A stretch of DNA of 5,276 nt, taken from NCBI GenBank assembly GCA_030596365.1, contig JAUVKG010000226.1, positions 1-5,276 of the forward strand, in the 5' to 3' direction. How positions within the stretch are numbered: position 1 is the first letter of the stretch; each line of letters starts with the position of its first letter. The notes under the pieces were generated by a model, which made no database searches, was not told the DNA's origin, and was given only the letters and a program-made list of their open reading frames with translations. A program made the position numbers and the translations under genes. Of this stretch, positions 1-5,275 are shown piece by piece. Origin of the DNA: Chlamydiota bacterium. GTDB lineage: Bacteria; Auribacterota; UBA3054; B51-G9.

Positions 1-2
1 TT

Positions 3-1298
3 TTTTCTGCGAATGGGTTTTAAATCTTTAACAATCAGAATTCCAAACGCAAGTATGATAACTCCAAGCGCGAGCAATTTTACATATTTTGATTTTCCTA
101 CAGCGGCTAACGCGGATACGCCTACAAAGATCGAATTAACAATCGCCATAGACATAGCATGACGTGTTGCAAGATAATATTTTCCGCCTTCGACATAAAG
201 TAAAAACATAGTGCCAAAAAGAATTGTCGAAACGATTACTGCAACAGCAAGCGGGTCATCAACCGGCAATAATTTTCTACGAATCATATACCAAACACCA
301 AAGACAAACGCAATTGCAGCGACACCATGAAATGCTTTCCAAAGCGCGGCAAGGATTTCGGAGCCGTAAATTATCCAGCGGTGAGTTTTTGCTGTTTTAA
401 TAAATCGTACACAAGTACCGATGTCAGGATTTTCTGTTCCATTTTTACTGTACATTTGGCTTTCTAATTTAGTAGTCAAATCTTTCAAGGGGTCTTTTGA
501 TTTAGTTTTTATTCTCCCCATCGACCACGGTTCTGTTATTTTATCAAGCCGGGCAAGATGCCACTGGCCTGTTCGTACACGAACATAAGCGGCAACAGGA
601 ACCGCAAGAATAACGATCATACTTCCCAGAGCGACAAGAGCTTTAAAGCGTGATGAAAGAAGATAATTTCTATTTTTATCAATTCTTGCAAGTAAAATTG
701 TAATAGCAAAACACCCCATCCAAACCAACGCTTCAAGCCTAACCAGCGAAGATAAAATTATCAACAGGCCGGAAAGGACAAGCCGCCATATCGACCACGC
801 TTTGGGGCTTGGATAGCTCAACGCCATGATAAATAAGTATAAAGCCCAAACGATTCCGCACAAATACGCCGGCCCTCTAAGAACATCGCATGACATTCTA
901 ACAAATTCCGGTTGAAGAGTGAGATAAAAGCCTGTGAGTATTGCCGGAATCGGCCCGAAATATTTCCAGGTCAATTTATAAAGCGGATAAATAATTGCGA
1001 GACCGAAAAATGAATTCAGAATAAGCGCGGCATTTTCGTATGAAACAGCAAAAAATAAATTAAAGAATTTATGTGACAATACAATGAGCAGCGGATATAA
1101 ATTAAAAATATTAAGCGCTGTGCCGCCAAGCAAGTTTCCATCTGCCATTTTTTTTGCCCAACCAATATAAACAATTCCATCGTTTACGATAGTTCCATGT
1201 GTGGCAAGAAAGTAAATTCTAACAATAACCGCAGCCAGAAAAATTAGCAAAAGAACATGTTTGGCGCATAAGAGTTTGATTTTTGATAGTAGTTGCAT
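3..1298 (-). CDS. GT39-like (PMT/ArnT-type) membrane glycosyltransferase, partial
   Basis: An open frame of 432 codons starts at the ATG at 1298 and continues past the left edge, so the C-terminus is missing. The product is a polytopic membrane protein with a first membrane segment at about residues 13-31. An outer loop follows with Asp40 in the context NDGIVYIGWAKKMADG, the position of the catalytic acidic residue in GT-C enzymes. A second conserved loop lies around PEFVRMSCDVLRGP (130-143), an RLE motif at 187-189 recalls the family's TRPE motif, and a late YYLATRH segment recalls the RY-containing loop. GT39 enzymes move a sugar from a polyprenyl-phosphate carrier onto protein or lipid outside the cytoplasmic membrane. 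The acceptor and sugar cannot be read from the sequence. The aminotransferase upstream suggests surface-glycan work. No Shine-Dalgarno motif precedes the start; a 14-bp repeat sits there instead. Family assignment is fairly sure, the exact role is not. Confidence 0.75.
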   Translation of the reverse strand, partial: MQLLSKIKLLCAKHVLLLIFLAAVIVRIYFLATHGTIVNDGIVYIGWAKKMADGNLLGGTALNIFNLYPLLIVLSHKFFNLFFAVSYENAALILNSFFGLAIIYPLYKLTWKYFGPIPAILTGFYLTLQPEFVRMSCDVLRGPAYLCGIVWALYLFIMALSYPSPKAWSIWRLVLSGLLIILSSLVRLEALVWMGCFAITILLARIDKNRNYLLSSRFKALVALGSMIVILAVPVAAYVRVRTGQWHLARLDKITEPWSMGRIKTKSKDPLKDLTTKLESQMYSKNGTENPDIGTCVRFIKTAKTHRWIIYGSEILAALWKAFHGVAAIAFVFGVWYMIRRKLLPVDDPLAVAVIVSTILFGTMFLLYVEGGKYYLATRHAMSMAIVNSIFVGVSALAAVGKSKYVKLLALGVIILAFGILIVKDLKPIRRK

Positions 1299-1300
1299 TC

Positions 1301-1328
1301 GTTAATAGTTATTTGTTAATAGTTATTT
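1301..1328. repeat. Two tandem copies of a 14-bp repeat directly upstream of the glycosyltransferase start
   Basis: The unit gttaatagttattt occurs twice without mismatch, followed by a diverged gttattcgctaatt. It begins 2 bp upstream of the glycosyltransferase ATG, so it occupies the place of the ribosome binding site and leader. The motif resembles the 7-bp array upstream of the M42 gene (ttgttaat followed by gttattcg), which suggests one dispersed repeat family. Confidence 0.85.
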
Positions 1329-1342
1329 GTTATTCGCTAATT

Positions 1343-1367
1343 GTGCTTTGTGCTTTGTGCTTTGTGC
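1343..1367. repeat. 7-bp tandem repeat gtgcttt, three copies plus a partial one
   Basis: Three perfect copies of gtgcttt run from 1343 to 1363 and are followed by a partial gtgc. It lies in the spacer between the aminotransferase and the glycosyltransferase, next to but unrelated in sequence to the 14-bp and 8-bp repeats. No function is evident. Confidence 0.85.
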
Positions 1368-1385
1368 GTAGTTCAGTAATAAATA

Positions 1386-1425
1386 ATAAAGACTTTAAAG
1401 ACATTAAGGACTTAAATGACAAGGA
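1386..1425. repeat. Degenerate ~9-bp repeat (aaagacttt-like)
   Basis: The stretch reads as four or five imperfect units of the form aaagacttt, aaagacatt, aaggactt, aaatgac, aaggat. The periodicity is visible but the copies have drifted. It is one of four separate simple repeats in the same spacer. Confidence 0.5.
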
Positions 1426-1430
1426 TTGCC

Positions 1431-1518
1431 ATTACTCCATTACTCCATTACTCCATTACTCCATTACTCCATTACTCCATTACTCCATTACTCCATTACT
1501 CCATCAATCCAATAATCC
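1431..1518. repeat. 8-bp tandem repeat attactcc, nine perfect copies plus two degenerate
   Basis: Nine identical copies of attactcc run from 1431 to 1502, followed by the diverged units atcaatcc and aataatcc. The perfect identity implies recent slippage or expansion. Because 8 is not a multiple of 3, all plus-strand frames read the same cyclic peptide (ITPLLHYS). The plus-strand open frames here are therefore artefacts and not genes. On the minus strand, the direction of the flanking genes, each unit reads ggagtaat: a Shine-Dalgarno-like GGAG followed by TAATG, with a stop in every frame. Confidence 0.95.
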
Positions 1519-1520
1519 AT

Positions 1521-1540
1521 GACGCACTGGGAAGTGCGTC
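1521..1540 (-). terminator. Perfect 8-bp hairpin abutting the aminotransferase stop codon
   Basis: The arms gacgcact and agtgcgtc are exact reverse complements around a 4-nt loop, and the hairpin begins on the base after the aminotransferase stop codon. The GC-rich stem would form a stable RNA structure at the 3' end of the message. There is no U tract after it on the minus strand, so it is not a textbook intrinsic terminator. It could instead protect the mRNA end or be a copy of a dispersed palindromic element. The structure is certain; the terminator role is an inference. Confidence 0.5.
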
Positions 1541-2671
1541 TTACATCATTCCATTCATTTTCTTCTTTAATTCTTTAATTATAATTTCTACATCATTGTC
1601 AGCCAGGCGATTGTAAAAGGGCAGTGCGATAGTGTGTTCGCTAACTTTTTCAGTTACAGGAAAATCGCCTTTTTGGTAACCGAATTCATTCACATAAAAC
1701 GGTTGTAAATGTATTGGTGGAAAATAATTATTGCACCATATTCCTGTTGAACGCAAGTGTTTTATTATTTCATCGCGCTGCTCAACCGAAAATCTTTCCG
1801 GTAGTTGAACAACATAAACAAACCAGCTTCGCGACATTCCTTCCGGCGGGTTACACAGTGGAATTATTTCAGGTATTTCCTCGCTAATCAGGCTGTTGTA
1901 TTTTCCAGCTACAGATTCACGAGCCGCCAGAATTTCATCAATACGTTCAATCTGAACGACACCAAGAGCGCAATTTATATCACTAATTCTATAGTTATAT
2001 CCAAGCCGGGAATGAGCCAGCCAACCCATTCCTTCATCACGCCCCTGATTTCTCATTGAAATTGCGAGTTGAGCAACATCTTCGCGATCGGTAACAATAA
2101 TTCCGCCTTCGCCGGTAGTGATTTGTTTATTTGGATAAAAAGCAAAAGTACCACAGTCCCCTATTGTTCCGGCGGATTTGTTGTCAACTTTTGCACCAAG
2201 AGCCTCGCACGAATCTTCAATTACCACTAGGTTATGTTTTTCAGCTATTTTCATAATTGCGGTCATATTTGCCGGCAAACCGAAAACGTGGACCGGAATT
2301 ATGGCTTTAGTTTTCGGTGTAATTGCTTTTTCAATTTGTTCAACATCAATGTTCAAAGTATCCGGTTCAATATCAACAAAGACAGGTTTTGCTCTTTCGA
2401 AGATCACACAATTAGATGATGCGATAAAAGAAAAAGGTGTAGTAATAACCTCATCACCGTCACTAATTCCTAAAGCCCTGACACAGAGGTGTAGTGCTGA
2501 AGTACCACTATTAACCGCAACGGCATATTTTGCGCCAACAAAACCGGCGATTTTGCTTTCAAATTCAGGTAGTTTTGGACCAAGACTCAACGCGTTTGAG
2601 CGAAGAACATCGGTGACCGCCGAGATTTCCCGTTCAGTAATATCTTGTTTTGAGAGTGATATGTTATACAT
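1541..2671 (-). CDS. DegT/DnrJ/EryC1/StrS family PLP-dependent sugar aminotransferase
   Basis: A 376-residue protein of normal family length. It carries the fold-type I features of nucleotide-sugar aminotransferases: GTSAL (56-60) and TTPFSF (77-82) for cofactor binding, EDSCEALGA (152-160) with Asp153 facing the PLP ring nitrogen, and FYPNKQITTGEGG (178-190) with Lys182 as the Schiff-base lysine. GYNYRISD (224-231) and NYFPPIHLQPFY (315-326) are also typical. Lys182 is present, so it should be an aminotransferase and not a dehydratase of the RfbH/ColD type, which has His there. These enzymes move an amino group, usually from glutamate, to a keto sugar nucleotide in the cytosol, for surface polysaccharide, glycoprotein or lipid modification. 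The exact substrate cannot be told. The start at 2671 keeps the usual N-terminus and no alternative lies in frame nearby. There is no Shine-Dalgarno motif. A surface-glycan glycosyltransferase follows downstream. Confidence 0.93.
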   Translation of the reverse strand: MYNISLSKQDITEREISAVTDVLRSNALSLGPKLPEFESKIAGFVGAKYAVAVNSGTSALHLCVRALGISDGDEVITTPFSFIASSNCVIFERAKPVFVDIEPDTLNIDVEQIEKAITPKTKAIIPVHVFGLPANMTAIMKIAEKHNLVVIEDSCEALGAKVDNKSAGTIGDCGTFAFYPNKQITTGEGGIIVTDREDVAQLAISMRNQGRDEGMGWLAHSRLGYNYRISDINCALGVVQIERIDEILAARESVAGKYNSLISEEIPEIIPLCNPPEGMSRSWFVYVVQLPERFSVEQRDEIIKHLRSTGIWCNNYFPPIHLQPFYVNEFGYQKGDFPVTEKVSEHTIALPFYNRLADNDVEIIIKELKKKMNGMM

Positions 2672-2710
2672 TATCGCGCCATTTTTTATTATGTTTTAGG
2701 CGCTCGGAGG

Positions 2711-2737
2711 AAATTGTGATTTTTCAAATCACAATTT
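2711..2737. promoter_or_regulatory. Perfect 12-bp inverted repeat with 3-nt loop in the gap upstream of the aminotransferase
   Basis: The arms aaattgtgattt and aaatcacaattt are exact complements around the loop ttc. It lies 39 bp upstream of the aminotransferase start and about 100 bp past the M42 stop. It is AT-rich and lacks a following T tract on the minus strand. It could be a weak transcription end for the HIT-M42 message, a leader hairpin or an operator. The TGTGA...TCACA halves recall a CRP/FNR site, but the spacer is 9 nt instead of 6. The structure is certain and its role unknown. Confidence 0.5.
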
Positions 2738-2785
2738 ATTTTCCAAACGTTGGCTTTTAAGTTTATTGTTTAGGTTTTTTTCTTC

Positions 2786-2819
2786 GTTCGTAGTTACTAC
2801 CAACTACTACTCTACGAAC
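2786..2819. repeat. Inverted repeat gttcgtag / ctacgaac in a gta-rich low-complexity spacer
   Basis: Arms of 8 bp at 2786-2793 and 2812-2819 flank an 18-nt segment built of actac/agtt steps. Read on the minus strand, the stretch is an irregular run of ttggtagt and ttcgtag words, a simple repeat that has partly decayed. It lies 18 bp beyond the M42 stop codon. With the 12-bp hairpin it makes up most of the 165-bp gap. Confidence 0.6.
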
Positions 2820-2836
2820 TACCAACTTATAAAAAA

Positions 2837-3892
2837 TTAAATCACAAAACTGCTTTTTGAATTTAATGCCATAATAGTTTCCGCGATGAGTTTTATAGTG
2901 TTCTCAACATCGGTCATATTAAAAACTTCCACAGGAGTGTGCATATATCTATTCGGGATGCTGATCAACGAGGCCGCTACTCCCGCACGTGAAAGTTGAA
3001 TTACATTTGCATCGGTGCCTGTTCCTCGATTAGCCGCTTCGAGCTGGATTTTAATTTTTTTCTTTTTAGCTGTTGCAACGACTAAATCGAAAAGTTTAGG
3101 ATTAAAATTAGGTCCTCGTGAGACAACGGGTCCGCCGCCAAGGTCAATTTCACCGTTTTGTTTTTTGTTTGTTGCCGGTGATGAGGCAAATGTAACATCA
3201 ACAGCGAAAGCGAGATCAGGATTTATGCCGAAAGCGCTTGTTGTAGCGCCTCTCAATCCTATTTCCTCCTGAACAGTCGCGACAGCGAAAACAGCCGCGT
3301 CGAATTTTTTACCTTTGATATATTTCAAAACTTCACCGACAACAAAAGCACCGATTCTATCATCAACACCACGTGCGACATAAACCTGATCGTGCAAGTG
3401 TTCAAATCCTTCTGCGTAAGTAATCGGGTCACCCACATCGATAAGTTTTTTGAGTTTTTTACCGTCATTAATACCTGTATCGATCCAGAGGTCATGAAAG
3501 ACCGGAACTTTTTTTCTTTCTTCAGCAGTCGTCAGATGAACTGCCTTTTTGCCAATCACTCCTTTAATCTGAGCTTTTTTGTTATGAATGATCACACGTC
3601 TTCCCGGAACGAGTTGAATATCGAATCCGCCAATCGGCTGAAAATAAATATAACCTTCATCGGAAATATAATTAACCTGAAATCCGATTTCATCAATGTG
3701 ACCGGCAAGCATAACCCGCGGTGTTCCTTTGCCGTTTAATGCAGCGATACTATTACCGTGAGTATCTCCTTTTACCGAGTCAGCTACATTCTTCATTTCT
3801 TTGCGCCAGACATTTCTGGCTTTATCTTCATAACCTGACGGGCTGGGTTCATTGAGAAGTTGTTCGAGATAATTTAGGGTTTGTTTTTTCAT
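2837..3892 (-). CDS. M42 family metallo-aminopeptidase (FrvX/TET-like)
   Basis: A 351-residue cytosolic peptidase of standard M42 length. The two-metal site is complete: His65 and Asp67 in MLAGHIDEIGF, Asp177/Asp178 in GVDDRIGAF, Glu209 (general base) and Glu210 in TVQEEIGLRG, Asp232 in AVDVTFAS, and His318 in NRYMHTPVEV. The GTGTDAN segment (290-296) is also typical. M42 enzymes form large tetrahedral particles that remove N-terminal residues from peptides left by the proteasome or ATP-dependent proteases. Some were annotated as endoglucanases or deblocking aminopeptidases. Residue specificity cannot be told from the sequence. The start at 3892 gives the normal N-terminus, with no Shine-Dalgarno motif but a TATAAT word 3 bp before the ATG. 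The HIT gene ends 35 bp upstream on the same strand, so the two may share a message. Confidence 0.94.
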   Translation of the reverse strand: MKKQTLNYLEQLLNEPSPSGYEDKARNVWRKEMKNVADSVKGDTHGNSIAALNGKGTPRVMLAGHIDEIGFQVNYISDEGYIYFQPIGGFDIQLVPGRRVIIHNKKAQIKGVIGKKAVHLTTAEERKKVPVFHDLWIDTGINDGKKLKKLIDVGDPITYAEGFEHLHDQVYVARGVDDRIGAFVVGEVLKYIKGKKFDAAVFAVATVQEEIGLRGATTSAFGINPDLAFAVDVTFASSPATNKKQNGEIDLGGGPVVSRGPNFNPKLFDLVVATAKKKKIKIQLEAANRGTGTDANVIQLSRAGVAASLISIPNRYMHTPVEVFNMTDVENTIKLIAETIMALNSKSSFVI

Positions 3893-3895
3893 AGT

Positions 3896-3901
3896 ATTAT
3901 A
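3896..3901 (-). promoter_or_regulatory. Possible -10 box (TATAAT) directly before the M42 start
   Basis: A perfect TATAAT on the minus strand ends 3 bp before the ATG. If used, transcription would begin at or next to the start codon and give a leaderless mRNA, which would fit the lack of a ribosome binding site. No good -35 element is seen at the right distance, because that stretch is the 7-bp repeat. In AT-rich DNA such a match is common by chance. Confidence 0.25.
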
Positions 3902-3910
3902 AATTGTTAA

Positions 3911-3938
3911 TCGTTATTCGTTATTCGTTATTCGTTAT
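3911..3938. repeat. 7-bp tandem repeat tcgttat, four perfect copies, overlapping the HIT stop codon
   Basis: Four identical copies of tcgttat (ataacga on the minus strand) bridge the HIT and M42 genes. The last codons of the HIT gene, encoding ENNE and the TAA stop, lie inside the array. Read on the minus strand, the unit has a stop in every frame within 21 nt, so it can end any gene it invades. A related motif precedes the glycosyltransferase start. Confidence 0.9.
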
Positions 3939-4425
3939 TTTCTATCAATTTTATATATAATTCATTTAAAGATTGAGACAAAACGCGCGTTTCAGATACA
4001 GTCGTCATAAAGTTTGTGTCTCCCTGCCATCTCGGCACAATATGAACGTGTAAATGTTCCGCGATTCCAGCACCGGCAATTGAGCCAAGATTTATTCCAA
4101 GATTAAAGCCATGCGCCTGAACGACTTTCGCAAGCCGGATTTTCCATTTAATAGTGAGCCTCATCATCTCAGCATGAACTTCTTCTGATAAATCTTCAGG
4201 ATTTGCTGCATGAGCATAAGGACAAACGAGCAAATGTCCGGGATTGTATGGATAGGTATTCATCAGCACGTAACAATTTTCTCCACGTTCAAGGATTAAA
4301 TTTTCTTTATCCTTTTCCGGTGAATCAGCAGCTTTGTCACAAAACACACACCCGCCTTTTTTTAAGCCGAGAATGTAGCCAATTCGCCACGGAGCCCATA
4401 TTTTCCCTAATTTTCCATGTTCCAT
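3928..4425 (-). CDS. HIT-family protein, Ap4A phosphorylase-like
   Basis: A 165-residue histidine-triad protein. The signature HLHVHIVPRW (124-133) holds His124, His126 and His128; His126 is expected to be the nucleophile. The phosphate-binding stretch NLGSIAGAGIAE (112-123) and YPYNPGHLLVCPY (58-70) are clear. Cys26 and Cys29 in GCVFC may help bind a structural zinc. The order KIWAPWR, CVFC, YPYNPGH, HGFNLGINLG, HLHVH, PRWQGDTNFM closely follows the mycobacterial Ap4A phosphorylase type (Rv2613c), remembered rather than aligned here. The likely reaction is phosphorolysis or hydrolysis of dinucleoside polyphosphates such as Ap4A in the cytosol. The KIWAPWR block only a few residues after the ATG supports the start at 4425. 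No Shine-Dalgarno motif is present. The C-terminal ENNE and stop codon fall in a 7-bp tandem repeat, so the original tail may have been replaced. Confidence 0.92.
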   Translation of the reverse strand: MEHGKLGKIWAPWRIGYILGLKKGGCVFCDKAADSPEKDKENLILERGENCYVLMNTYPYNPGHLLVCPYAHAANPEDLSEEVHAEMMRLTIKWKIRLAKVVQAHGFNLGINLGSIAGAGIAEHLHVHIVPRWQGDTNFMTTVSETRVLSQSLNELYIKLIENNE

Positions 4426-4711
4426 AAAATAAATATATTACAATTAATCGAATTAAATTAAAAATTTCATATAGATTATACAAAAAACGCGAATAAACTT
4501 CCAATGGCTTATTGTTATGGGATGCGTATAAGTTTTATGAATTAATAAAATATGCTTCAAATAATCCGCAATTGAAACTTAACTTGTGCCAACGACACTT
4601 TTTAGATTGGAAGTTCCATTTTAAAACAAGGTATGTCAAGTTTTTTAAACCACGGAACATTGGGAATCCAGCGTATGCCCGGACACAGAAAACACGGAAA
4701 ATATAAATTTC
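4426..4711. other. Gene-free stretch between the HIT gene and the sugE-side remnant
   Basis: Apart from the HIT promoter, no intact gene is seen. A plus-strand open frame beginning after the stop at 4494 and running to 4706 reads NGLLLWDAYKFYELIKYASN and onward; it looks somewhat protein-like but matches no family I know and lacks a normal start context. Its end runs into a spacer rich in cacgga and attcgtg words (about 4648-4730), a kind of text often seen as decayed dispersed repeats. A perfect 10-bp inverted repeat, aacttccaat / attggaagtt (4496-4505 and 4606-4615), encloses 100 bp. I read the region as decayed or non-coding DNA. Confidence 0.5.
4475..4504 (-). promoter_or_regulatory. Putative sigma70-type promoter for the HIT-M42 genes
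   Basis: On the minus strand, TTGGAA (4504-4499) lies 18 bp upstream of a perfect TATAAT (4480-4475). The -35 word matches four of six consensus bases. The expected transcription start near 4468 would give a leader of about 43 nt before the HIT ATG. The surrounding DNA is very AT-rich, so a chance match is possible. Confidence 0.4.
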
Positions 4712-4742
4712 TTAATTCGTGGTAATTCGTCTCCGGCATACG
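4672..4742. repeat. Imperfect inverted repeat cgtatgcccgga / tccggcatacg
   Basis: Arms at 4672-4683 and 4732-4742 match over 11 bp with one extra base in the left arm, enclosing 48 bp of cacgga/attcgtg spacer. The right arm overlaps the 3' end of the gene remnant. It may be a relic of a small palindromic element or chance; no target-site duplication is evident. Confidence 0.5.
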
Positions 4743-4942
4743 GCGAATGATTCATCAAGATCACTATCTAAATACTCGACGATAATCGTACCTTTGTTAA
4801 TATTCAGGTTGGTGATTTTGATACGGTCACCTATGAACTTCTCGTCAGTATGGATTATCTCTTTCCCGTTGTTTATCAGCAGGTAAAGTGTTCGAAAATT
4901 TCCTGAACCCCCATAATTTTCCCGGCCAGGTTCAGCGATTGG
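4712..4942 (-). pseudogene. 5'-truncated remnant of a conserved secreted/lipoprotein-like protein
   Basis: A minus-strand frame of 76 codons with no ATG, GTG or TTG start ends at a TAA at 4712. The peptide contains TLYLLINNGKEI, then GDRIKITNLNINKGTI and IVEYLDSDLDESFAV. This alternation of a GDR turn followed by a 'G-T-I-I-V-E-Y' strand and a D-rich loop recalls the C-terminal domain of small hypothetical lipoproteins with a 'GDRVKV ... dG.IvVdm' pattern. That recall is from memory and moderate at best. The N-terminal half and any signal peptide are missing, because the sugE gene ends only 12 bp upstream. The fragment is in the same frame as sugE, separated from it by two TAA stops. It is most likely a gene cut off by a rearrangement. 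It could instead be a real short gene with an unusual start. Confidence 0.5.
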
Positions 4943-4954
4943 TTATGAGGTCCA

Positions 4955-5275
4955 TTATGACGATGAAACTAATTTAAGCCCCACTATTCCGGATACGATG
5001 AGAAGCAAACAGATTATTCTCATGATGTCTCGTGATTCACCTAATAGAATCATACCCAATATTGCTACTCCTACCGCACCAATGCCTGTCCATACGGCGT
5101 ATGCTGTGCCTACTGGAATAGTTTTCATGGCCACCGATAACAACCAAAAGCTAATGGCCATAGCTGAGACGGTCAGTAGTGATGGAATAAGTTTTGTAAA
5201 CCCATTAGTATATTTTAGCCCGATAGCCCACCCGCATTCAAACAAGCCAGCCACTGCCAGATAAATCCACGCCAT
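4955..5275 (-). CDS. sugE: SMR family efflux transporter, guanidinium exporter type (SugE/Gdx)
   Basis: A complete 106-residue small multidrug resistance protein with four membrane helices (about 2-20, 29-50, 56-77, 84-103). The residues known to line the substrate site of guanidinium exporters are all present: Glu13 (proton/substrate coupling), Trp16, Ser42, Tyr59 and Trp62. The GLKYTNGF, PVGTAYAVWTGIGAVG and LLGES segments match the SugE subtype and not EmrE/QacE. Such proteins work as antiparallel dimers in the cytoplasmic membrane and exchange guanidinium for protons; some also pass small quaternary ammonium compounds. Subtype assignment is from remembered family sequences. The ATG sits 1 bp from the window edge, so promoter and any guanidine riboswitch lie outside. 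The sequence downstream is a gene remnant, which suggests a rearranged or acquired locus. Confidence 0.94.
   Translation of the reverse strand: MAWIYLAVAGLFECGWAIGLKYTNGFTKLIPSLLTVSAMAISFWLLSVAMKTIPVGTAYAVWTGIGAVGVAILGMILLGESRDIMRIICLLLIVSGIVGLKLVSSS

Noticed and set aside
1431..1518. CRISPR-like array
   Set aside because: The units are 8 bp and directly adjacent with no spacers, so this is a simple tandem repeat.
1283..1616. Two overlapping plus-strand open frames with repeated ITPLLHYS units
   Set aside because: They arise from translating the 8-bp repeat, which reads the same peptide in every plus frame. Their outer parts are antisense to the neighbouring genes or in other simple repeats.
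2671..2682. Three-codon upstream frame (ATG GCG CGA TAA) overlapping the aminotransferase ATG
   Set aside because: It looks like a coupled leader peptide, but it is too short, has no ribosome binding site and can easily occur by chance.
2178..2699. 173-residue plus-strand open frame
   Set aside because: It is the antisense shadow of the aminotransferase, which has a full set of family motifs.
2711..2737. CRP/FNR operator
   Set aside because: The TGTGA and TCACA halves are 9 nt apart instead of 6, and the whole is better explained as a 12-bp hairpin.
3392..3739. 115-residue plus-strand open frame
   Set aside because: It is antisense to the M42 peptidase, whose metal ligands are all conserved; the plus-strand peptide shows no family features.
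4512..4706. 64-residue plus-strand open frame as a gene
   Set aside because: It starts at a TTG without a ribosome binding site, matches no family I recognise and ends inside a repeat-like spacer. At best it is a fragment.
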